Source of the DNA: JAIOPA01 sp036522895
GTDB taxonomy: Bacteria > Eisenbacteria > RBG-16-71-46
Length of the DNA stretch: 8,744 nucleotides
Direction of reading: 5' to 3'
NCBI GenBank assembly: GCA_036522895.1
Contig: DATDEX010000020.1
Location: 1-8,744, forward strand
Numbering within the stretch: position 1 is the first letter of the stretch; each line of letters starts with the position of its first letter. Below the pieces are notes generated by a model that saw only the letters and a list, made by a program, of their open reading frames with translations, had not been told where the DNA came from and did not search any database. Shown piece after piece: positions 1 to 5,152 of the stretch. The position numbers were made by a program, and so were the translations under genes.

Positions 1-1074
1 CGCACGCTCCAGGTTCCGGCCGCCGAGGTGGCGCGTGCGGGTCGCGCACTCGCCGGCGCGGGGCCCGAGGCGCTCCCCGGACCCGCGGTCGTCGGTCTGG
101 GGGAGGTGAGCGTGTGGGCGTTCCAGCCGCTCGCGGCGTACGGCCACGTGCTCGGCGTGCTCGCGGCCTGGGACGGTCCCGACCGCCACCCCGCGAGCCC
201 GGAGTGGGAGCGCGGCGATCTGGACGCGCTCGCGACGCTCGCGGACCAGGCGGCGCTGCTGTTCGAGCACGCGCGCCGGCTCGACGAGCTCGGCGTGCTC
301 GAGCGGCGCCGGAGCGACCTCGCGTCGCGGCTGCGCGAGCAGGACCGGATCGCGGCGGTGGGCGAGATGGCGGCGCGCGTCGCGGAGGACGCCCGCCAGC
401 CGCTCGCGTCGGTCGCCGCGTTCGCGGCGCGCGCGCTGCGCGATCTCGCCGAGGACGATCCGCGGCGCGAATACCTGGAAGGAGTGCGCCGCGAGGCCGA
501 GTACCTCGAGGGCGTGCTCAAGGAGCAGCTCGCCTACGCCCAGCTCGAGCCGCCGCGACTCAAGATGGAATCGTTGAACAGCGTCGTCCAGGGCGCGCTC
601 CGCGACGCGGCCGAGGCCCTCACGCGGCGGCGGGTGCGGCTCGTGAAGAAGCTCGCGCCCGACCTTCCGACGCTGCTCCTCGATGCCGCCCGCATCCGGC
701 GCGTGGTCTCGAACATCGTCTCCTGCGCGCTCGAGGCGATCCCGACGGGCGGCCGCATGCGGATCGAGACGCGACGCGCGGCCGCGAACGTCGTGCTGGA
801 CGTGGTGCACGACCGGGCGCAGCCGGCCGGCGACGCGCTCGCGACGCTGTTCGCCCCGTTCGGCGGCGCGCCCGCCTCCGGCAGCGCGCTCGGGCTCTCG
901 GTGGCCCAGCAGATCGTGCGCGAGCACGGCGGCGAGATGCGCGTGCGCAGCGAGGACGACTGGTCGTCGGTGTTCTCGGTGACGCTTCCCGTGCTCGACA
1001 ACCAGGATCGCCGGCGCGGACCCGACCGCCGCGGCGCGCGGGGAGACCGCCGGCGCAAGTCACCCGGCGCGTGA
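1..1074 (+). CDS. GAF/histidine-kinase-like protein with degenerate catalytic motifs (5' end missing)
   Basis: The reading frame is open from base 1, so the true start lies upstream; the GTG at 28 is only the first in-window start codon, and residues below count from it. Residues ~1-85 look like the end of a GAF sensor domain (the VLGVLAAWDG strand, then a helix with LATLADQAALLFEHARRL). A charged coiled-coil linker follows (~80-107), then a DHp-like helical pair (~108-172) and an HATPase_c-like domain (~180-322). The fold is recognisable but the catalytic signatures are not. The H-box reads VAEDARQPL, with Glu120 where the phospho-accepting His belongs. The N-box reads NIVSCALEA, with Cys233 in place of the Mg-binding Asn. 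The G1 box DxGxG reads DRAQP (262-266). The F-box (LFAPF) and G2 box (GSALGLS) persist. I infer a pseudokinase, perhaps an allosteric partner or scaffold. The C-terminus is a basic tail containing RRRGPDRRGARGDRRRK. No transmembrane segment is seen in the visible part, and the input signal is unknown. Confidence 0.85.
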   Translation, partial: RTLQVPAAEVARAGRALAGAGPEALPGPAVVGLGEVSVWAFQPLAAYGHVLGVLAAWDGPDRHPASPEWERGDLDALATLADQAALLFEHARRLDELGVLERRRSDLASRLREQDRIAAVGEMAARVAEDARQPLASVAAFAARALRDLAEDDPRREYLEGVRREAEYLEGVLKEQLAYAQLEPPRLKMESLNSVVQGALRDAAEALTRRRVRLVKKLAPDLPTLLLDAARIRRVVSNIVSCALEAIPTGGRMRIETRRAAANVVLDVVHDRAQPAGDALATLFAPFGGAPASGSALGLSVAQQIVREHGGEMRVRSEDDWSSVFSVTLPVLDNQDRRRGPDRRGARGDRRRKSPGA

Positions 1075-1108
1075 ACCGGGGGACCGCAAGTGGGCGCGCG
1101 GCCTGGGA

Positions 1109-1136
1109 TTGACGCTGGCTCCGGTGGCGTGATACA
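1109..1136 (+). promoter_or_regulatory. Probable sigma70-type promoter for the tRNA-Phe/tRNA-Thr transcript
   Basis: TTGACG (1109-1114) matches the -35 consensus at five of six positions. It is followed by a 16-nt spacer and GATACA (1131-1136), a weaker -10. It lies 41 bases upstream of the mature tRNA-Phe, in the 103-base gap after the kinase stop, which leaves room for a short 5' leader removed by RNase P. This is a consensus match only. The sigma factor preferences of this organism are unknown. Confidence 0.45.
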
Positions 1137-1177
1137 CCGTTCGGCCCGTTGGGTCCACGAAGGATCCCACAGGATTC

Positions 1178-1253
1178 GCCACCCTAGCTCAGTTGGTAGA
1201 GCACGCGACTGAAAATCGCGGTGTCCCCAGTTCGATTCTGGGGGGTGGCACCA
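1178..1253 (+). tRNA. tRNA-Phe (anticodon GAA)
   Basis: The full cloverleaf is visible. The acceptor stem GCCACCC (1178-1184) pairs perfectly with GGGTGGC (1243-1249). The D-stem is GCTC/GAGC (1187-1190 with 1199-1202). The anticodon stem is CGCGA/TCGCG around the loop CTGAAAA, with anticodon GAA at 1211-1213. The T-arm is CCCAG-TTCGATT-CTGGG. The discriminator A and CCA are encoded (1250-1253). At 76 nt with no intron, it looks fully functional and decodes UUC/UUU. Confidence 0.97.
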
Positions 1254-1285
1254 TTGGCCACGGCGGCCCGCCGCGCGCCGCACCG

Positions 1286-1301
1286 CCGACCGGCCGGTCG
1301 G
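1286..1301. repeat. 16-bp perfect palindrome between the two tRNAs
   Basis: CCGACCGG is followed directly by its own reverse complement CCGGTCGG, with no spacer. It lies 32 bases after the CCA end of tRNA-Phe. It could be a protein-binding dyad, part of the precursor fold, or chance in a very GC-rich spacer. No function is assigned. Confidence 0.6.
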
Positions 1302-1310
1302 TCGCGGGTT

Positions 1311-1349
1311 CGACGGCGATGCGGGCTCGCGCTCGAGTCATCGCCGTCG
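1311..1349 (+). repeat. 11-bp perfect inverted repeat in the inter-tRNA spacer
   Basis: CGACGGCGATG (1311-1321) is exactly repeated in inverse as CATCGCCGTCG (1339-1349), around a 17-nt loop. In the transcript this would form a stable stem between tRNA-Phe and tRNA-Thr. No T-run follows, so it is not a classical intrinsic terminator. A spacer stem marking the precursor for endonuclease cleavage is possible but is inference. Confidence 0.6.
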
Positions 1350-1352
1350 CGC

Positions 1353-1380
1353 ATCGAGGTTCTGGTATCGAGGAGCTGGT
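1353..1380 (+). repeat. 14-bp imperfect tandem duplication running into tRNA-Thr
   Basis: Two adjacent copies, ATCGAGGTTCTGGT (1353-1366) and ATCGAGGAGCTGGT (1367-1380), match at 12 of 14 positions. The second copy covers the first six bases of the mature tRNA-Thr, so the 5' end of the tRNA gene appears partly duplicated just upstream. Confidence 0.65.
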
Positions 1381-1450
1381 GTAGCTCAGCTGGTAGAGCA
1401 CGTCACTCGTAATGACGGGGTCATCGGTTCGATTCCGATCACCAGCTCCA
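1375..1450 (+). tRNA. tRNA-Thr (anticodon CGT)
   Basis: The acceptor stem GCTGGTG (1375-1381) pairs perfectly with CACCAGC (1440-1446). The D-stem is GCTC/GAGC. The anticodon stem CGTCA/TGACG encloses the loop CTCGTAA, with anticodon CGT at 1408-1410, which reads the Thr codon ACG. The T-arm contains GGTTCGATTCC. The discriminator T and CCA are encoded (1447-1450). It is 76 nt long. It lies 121 bases after tRNA-Phe on the same strand with no convincing promoter of its own, so co-transcription with tRNA-Phe is likely. An ACG-specific isoacceptor suits a GC-rich genome. Confidence 0.96.
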
Positions 1451-1460
1451 TCTTAAGTCG

Positions 1461-1490
1461 AAGCCGCGAGCGAACTTTCCCTCGCGGCTT
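1461..1490 (+). terminator. Terminator-like hairpin after tRNA-Thr
   Basis: AAGCCGCGAG (1461-1470) and CTCGCGGCTT (1481-1490) form a perfect 10-bp stem around a 10-nt loop, starting 11 bases after the CCA of tRNA-Thr. Position and strength suit the end of the tRNA transcript. The T-tract is short (TTT, then GG), so termination may be partial or factor-assisted. Confidence 0.6.
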
Positions 1491-1517
1491 TGGCACAGAA
1501 TGACGCACCACTTTGCT

Positions 1518-1543
1518 ACTGTGGCCCAAGACTGTGGCCCAGG
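1518..1543 (+). repeat. 13-bp direct tandem repeat downstream of tRNA-Thr
   Basis: ACTGTGGCCCAAG (1518-1530) is followed at once by ACTGTGGCCCAGG (1531-1543), with 12 of 13 identical. Related TGGCACAG and CTGTGTC words flank it. This 234-base gap (1491-1724) otherwise holds no gene I can support. It also contains a small 6-bp hairpin with a GAAA loop (GCAGCC 1624-1629 with GGCTGC 1634-1639) and the ribosome-binding site of the next gene. Short direct repeats just 3' of a tRNA can be recombinase arm sites of a lost integrated element, but no integrase is present here. Confidence 0.6.
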
Positions 1544-1724
1544 CTGTGTCAGTGGGACGGTAAAGGCGCCGTCATTCGAGGTGAAGGGGTCACGGTGCGA
1601 CTTCCCCTCCACGTCCGTCCACGGCAGCCGAAAGGCTGCGCCGCCTCGGGCGCCGCCGGGCGGTCTCTGCTAGCGTTCGCGCACCGAACCGGACCGGGTC
1701 TCCGGATTCCCGAGTGGAGCACAC

Positions 1725-3674
1725 ATGCACCGTCCGGCCGCGATCGCGCTCGCCGTCTCGATGATCCTGGTCGCCGCCGCCGCCGCCGCCGCGCCAGACA
1801 CCCGCGAGGCGAAGGCGGATTCGCTCGTCGCGGAAGGGCGGGCGCGCTTCGCCAAAGGGGGCTTCGGCGAGCACCGGGAGGCGATCCGCCTGCTCGAGGA
1901 AGCTTCGCAGCTCGAACCGAAGCGCGCCTCGACACTCGAAGCGCTCGGCCGTGCTTACCTGGACGCCGGGTTCAACCATCACGCGCGCGTCGCCTTCGAG
2001 AAGGCGGCACGCGCCGACGCGAAGAACCCCGAGGCCTGGTTCGGACTGGCGCAACTCTACAAGCGGAACTGGCTGCGATCGCTCGCCGACGAGGACTTCG
2101 ACCGCGCGGTCTCGAACGCCGAGGCGACGCTGCGCCTCGACCGCGGCCACTGCGGCGCGGCGGTCATGCTCGCGGTACTGCGCAGCGAGCGAGGCGAGTT
2201 CGCATCCGCGCGCGGAGTCGTCGCGGAGGCGCGCGCGGGCGCCTGCCGGGCGCCCGAGCTCGACCTCGCCGCGGCGTATCTGGCGTACCGCGCCGGCGAC
2301 GCCACGGTCGCCGAGAGCCTGCTGGCCGCGGTCCGCCCGCGGCTCGCGCCCCAGGTCGCGGCCCGCTTCGACGACGTCGTGCCGATGCTCGGCGCCGAGG
2401 ACGCCGAGGCTGTCGCCGCGCTCTCCGCCCGGGACCGCCAGCGTCACGCGCAGCAATTCTGGGCCGGCAGCGACCCCGACCCGACCACCCCGCTCAACGA
2501 GGCGCTCGTCGAGTATCACGCCCGCGTGGCGCACGCCGTGCTGGTGTTCGCCGACACCTGGAACGCGCGCTGGGACATGCGCGCGGCGCTGTACGTGAGG
2601 TACGGGGCACCGGGCAAGGTGACCTTCAACCCGGTCGGCGTGAACGACGGCTACCGACTGAACAAGGCCGAGGCCTTCTGGACGAGCGCCGACGGTTCGA
2701 TGATCCGCGAGATCACCCAGCACATGGACATGCCCATGAACGTACAGGTCTGGGAGTACCCGCAACTGGGCATGCGCGTGGAGATCCGCGACATGGTCCT
2801 GTCGCAGATCTACGAGATGCCGCGCGAGGACTCCCTCGAGGTCGAGGCGCGCGTGGACACGGCCGCCGTGGAGAAGAGCGGCCTCGCCACGGTGGGCGCC
2901 GGTCGCGCGGTGTTCTCCCCGTTGCTGCCGGGGGTGCACCGGCTCGACGTCCTGGGCCGCGTGTCGCAGTTCGCGAGTGCCACGGGACCGCATCTGCTGG
3001 CTCAGTTCGAAATGCCCGGGACCCCGGCCGACACGCTCGCCGCCGAGTGCGTGGTCCTCGACTCGACGGGCCACACGGTCGCGCGCGCGTCCGCGCACCC
3101 CGATCCGTCGCGGTGCGACCCCGCGGCGCGGCGGACGATGGAGTTCGCATTCGACCTGTCCGCCGGACGATACCGGCTGGCCTTCGGGGTCAGCGACGCG
3201 CGTGGCGGACGCGGGGTGGCGCGCACCACGGTCGCGGTGCCGGAGCCGGCCGCCGGGCTCGCGCTCAGTGACATCGTGCCGGTGTGCGGCGACTACGACC
3301 CGGGCGCGGGGGGAGGACCCGTCCGGCTCGCGCCGAACGTGGAGTCACGAGTCGCCGAAGACTCGCGCTTCCACGCCTACTTCGAAGTCTACGGCCTGTC
3401 CACGAACGCCAGCGGCATCGCCCGCTTCGATCTCGTTTATGAAGTGCACGACCTGGCCGAGCATCCCGCGCCATGGTACCGGCGACTCGTGGGTGCCCGG
3501 CCGCACGCGCGCATGGCCGTCCGCGCGGAGGAGACGAGCCCCGGCCCGCTGCGCCGGCAATTCGTCCAGCTGCCCATCGCCGCCCTGCCCGCGGGGGAGT
3601 ACCGCCTCGACATCACCGTCCACGACATGCTGCGTGGTTCGAGCGTCGTGCGATCGCTGGAATTCGTGAAGTAG
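1725..3674 (+). CDS. Exported TPR and GWxTD-like domain protein
   Basis: The protein has 649 residues. The ATG is preceded by GGAG (1716-1719) at a 5-base spacing. Residues 1-23 are a signal peptide: a short basic start, a hydrophobic core and a run of seven Ala, with probable cleavage before Pro24. TPR-like helix pairs span ~30-200 (for example EASQLEPKRASTLEALGRAY and GFNHHARVAFEKAARADAKN). Residues ~238-300 resemble the GWxTD domain: QQFWAGSDPDPTTPLNEALVEYHARV, then YVRYGAPGK. The signature itself is eroded (ARWDMRAALY instead of GWxTDRGxxY). Residues ~400-649 look like beta-sandwich repeats ending in LDITVHDML, as in other long members of the family. The protein probably acts in the periplasm or on the cell surface. 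Family function is not established and I assign none. It stands alone: the tRNA terminator lies upstream and a new promoter follows. Confidence 0.85.
   Translation: MHRPAAIALAVSMILVAAAAAAAPDTREAKADSLVAEGRARFAKGGFGEHREAIRLLEEASQLEPKRASTLEALGRAYLDAGFNHHARVAFEKAARADAKNPEAWFGLAQLYKRNWLRSLADEDFDRAVSNAEATLRLDRGHCGAAVMLAVLRSERGEFASARGVVAEARAGACRAPELDLAAAYLAYRAGDATVAESLLAAVRPRLAPQVAARFDDVVPMLGAEDAEAVAALSARDRQRHAQQFWAGSDPDPTTPLNEALVEYHARVAHAVLVFADTWNARWDMRAALYVRYGAPGKVTFNPVGVNDGYRLNKAEAFWTSADGSMIREITQHMDMPMNVQVWEYPQLGMRVEIRDMVLSQIYEMPREDSLEVEARVDTAAVEKSGLATVGAGRAVFSPLLPGVHRLDVLGRVSQFASATGPHLLAQFEMPGTPADTLAAECVVLDSTGHTVARASAHPDPSRCDPAARRTMEFAFDLSAGRYRLAFGVSDARGGRGVARTTVAVPEPAAGLALSDIVPVCGDYDPGAGGGPVRLAPNVESRVAEDSRFHAYFEVYGLSTNASGIARFDLVYEVHDLAEHPAPWYRRLVGARPHARMAVRAEETSPGPLRRQFVQLPIAALPAGEYRLDITVHDMLRGSSVVRSLEFVK
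1773..1790 (+). repeat. (GCC)6 trinucleotide run in the signal peptide
   Basis: Six consecutive GCC codons followed by GCG encode seven Ala at the end of the hydrophobic core and the cleavage region of the exported protein. Because the unit is three bases, slippage would change the signal-peptide length without a frameshift. The run may equally reflect codon bias and an Ala-rich cleavage region. Confidence 0.8.
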
Positions 3675-3746
3675 CTGCGGGCGGTGCGGGGCGGGCCGGC
3701 GATCGCCAGCCGATGTCAGCGGCCCATCAGGACCGCGGCCGGGCGA

Positions 3747-3775
3747 TTGCCGCCGTCACGGTCCGCGCGTATCGT
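3747..3775 (+). promoter_or_regulatory. Putative promoter for the glmM-glmS-ridA-selD-selC cluster
   Basis: TTGCCG (3747-3752), a 17-base spacer and TATCGT (3770-3775) resemble -35 and -10 boxes. The -10 box ends only 8 bases before the glmM ATG, and no Shine-Dalgarno sequence is visible. Transcription would therefore start at or very near the start codon, giving a leaderless message. This is a consensus-level prediction. Confidence 0.4.
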
Positions 3776-3783
3776 CCCCCGTC

Positions 3784-5151
3784 ATGCCCAAGACCCAGCT
3801 CATGATCTCCGTCGCCGGCGTGCGCGGCGTGGTCGGCGATTCGCTCGATCCCGCGGTCGTGGCGCGTTTCTCCGCCGCGTTCGCGCGCGTTCTGCCCGGC
3901 GAGGGGCCGGTCGTGATCGGGCGCGACGCCCGCGTCACGGGTCCCATGGTGCGGCTCGCCGCCTGCGCCGGCTTGAACGCCGCCGGCCGCGACGTCATCG
4001 ACATCGGGCTCGCCACCACGCCCACGACGCAACTCGCGGTCGAGCACCTGGGCGCGGCCGGCGGCGTAATCCTCACCGCGAGTCACAACCCGGCGCCGTG
4101 GAACGCGCTCAAGTTTCTTTCTGCCGCCGGGGAGTTTCTCGGGAGCGCCCAGGGTAGCGAGGTGCGGAAGCGCTTCGAGACCGACCGCGACCTGTGGGCG
4201 CGCTGGGACGCGGTGGGGAGCGTGCGCGAGGAATCGGGCGCGCTCGCGTGGCATCTCGAGCGCGTCCTGGGCCTGCCGCACGTGGACGTGCCGGCGATCC
4301 GCGGGCGCGCGCTCCACGGCGTCGTGGACGGCTGCGCGAGCGTGGGCGGCATCGCGCTCCCCGCGCTCCTCGAGGCGCTCGGCGCACGGGTGACGCGGCT
4401 CGACTGCGAGCCGAACGGACAGTTCACGCGCGAGCTCGAGCCGTTGCCCGAGCACCTCGGGGCGCTCAGTCGGGCGGTGCGCGCGGCGGGCGCGGATTTC
4501 GGGATCGCGAGCGATCCCGACGCCGATCGCGCCGCGTTCGTGGACGCCGCGGGCGTGCCGCTCGGCGAGGAATACACGGTCGCGATCGGCACCCGCATCG
4601 CGCTCGAGACCCAGCGGGGCCCGGTGGTGACAAACCTGAGCACCTCTCGTATGCTCGATGCGGTGTGCGAACGCGCGGGGGTGCCGCTCCACCGCACGCC
4701 GGTCGGCGAGGCGCACGTGGTCGAGGCGATGCACGCGCGGCACGCGGTGGCCGGCGGCGAGGGCAACGGCGGCATGATCCTGCCGGCCGCGCACCACGGG
4801 CGCGATGCGCTCGTGGCGATGGCCCTGGTGGCGCACGCGATGCGACACGGCGCCACGCTGCGTGAGCTGGCCGACGCGCTGCCGCGCTACGCGATGATCA
4901 AGGACAAGCTCGCGCGGCCGGAAGAACGGTGGGAGCACACCGCGGAGCGACTCGAGCAGGCGTTCGCCGGCTGGCAACTCGACGCCACCGACGGCCTGAG
5001 ATTCGCCCGGGGTGAGACATGGGTGCACGTCCGGCCCTCCGGCACCGAGCCGGTCGTGCGCGTCATCGCCGAGTCGCCCGAGGCGGCCGGCACGCGCGCG
5101 ATCGTCGACACGGCGCGCCGGGCGCTCGAAGTGCCCCTCGGGAGGGCGTGA
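3784..5151 (+). CDS. glmM: Alpha-D-phosphohexomutase, probable phosphoglucosamine mutase
   Basis: This 455-residue cytoplasmic enzyme should interconvert glucosamine-6-P and glucosamine-1-P, on the route to UDP-GlcNAc. All four family landmarks are visible: the phosphoserine loop TASHNP (Ser100), the Mg loop DPDADR (244-249), the sugar-specificity loop GEGNGG (325-330) and the phosphate-binding loop RPSGTEP (417-423). The N-terminal VAGVRGVVG segment and the length are normal for the superfamily. The GEGNGG loop differs from the E. coli GlmM form and, from memory, resembles archaeal-type and some bacterial GlmM/phosphomannomutase relatives. Substrate choice therefore rests mainly on glmS starting one base after its stop. 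Phosphomannomutase or phosphoglucomutase activity remains possible. The ATG has no Shine-Dalgarno and sits just after a promoter-like -10 box. Confidence 0.9.
   Translation: MPKTQLMISVAGVRGVVGDSLDPAVVARFSAAFARVLPGEGPVVIGRDARVTGPMVRLAACAGLNAAGRDVIDIGLATTPTTQLAVEHLGAAGGVILTASHNPAPWNALKFLSAAGEFLGSAQGSEVRKRFETDRDLWARWDAVGSVREESGALAWHLERVLGLPHVDVPAIRGRALHGVVDGCASVGGIALPALLEALGARVTRLDCEPNGQFTRELEPLPEHLGALSRAVRAAGADFGIASDPDADRAAFVDAAGVPLGEEYTVAIGTRIALETQRGPVVTNLSTSRMLDAVCERAGVPLHRTPVGEAHVVEAMHARHAVAGGEGNGGMILPAAHHGRDALVAMALVAHAMRHGATLRELADALPRYAMIKDKLARPEERWEHTAERLEQAFAGWQLDATDGLRFARGETWVHVRPSGTEPVVRVIAESPEAAGTRAIVDTARRALEVPLGRA
5141..5146 (+). promoter_or_regulatory. Ribosome-binding site of glmS inside the end of glmM
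   Basis: GGAGGG lies six bases before the ATG at 5153 and overlaps the last codons of glmM, whose TGA is at 5149-5151. This fixes the glmS start at the Met-Cys-Gly and points to translational coupling of the two genes. Confidence 0.85.
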
Positions 5152-5152
5152 C

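Noticed and set aside
683..1283. Overlapping plus- and minus-strand ORFs within and after the kinase-like gene, including one running through tRNA-Phe
   Set aside because: They are Arg/Ala-rich shadows in alternative frames. One crosses a perfect tRNA gene, which excludes it as a real CDS.
1366..1371. TATCGA as a -10 box for tRNA-Thr
   Set aside because: It would place the transcript start inside the mature tRNA (from 1375), and no -35 partner is evident.
1490..3271. Plus-strand 593-aa ORF in another frame over the GWxTD-like gene
   Set aside because: Its Arg/Gly-rich translation shows no domain, whereas the overlapping frame has a signal peptide, TPRs and a ribosome-binding site. It is a frame shadow.
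3698..3707. GGCGATCGCC palindrome before glmM
   Set aside because: A single 10-bp palindrome in GC-rich sequence. It is not placed like an operator relative to the predicted promoter and is not repeated in the window.
5012..5152. N-terminal extension of glmS by 47 residues
   Set aside because: GlmS must expose Cys right after the initiator Met. The ATG at 5153 gives Met-Cys-Gly and has its own Shine-Dalgarno.
3675..5152. glmS ribozyme/riboswitch
   Set aside because: glmS starts one base after glmM and has no leader. The 109-base gap before glmM is too short and shows no ribozyme-like core that I can recognise.
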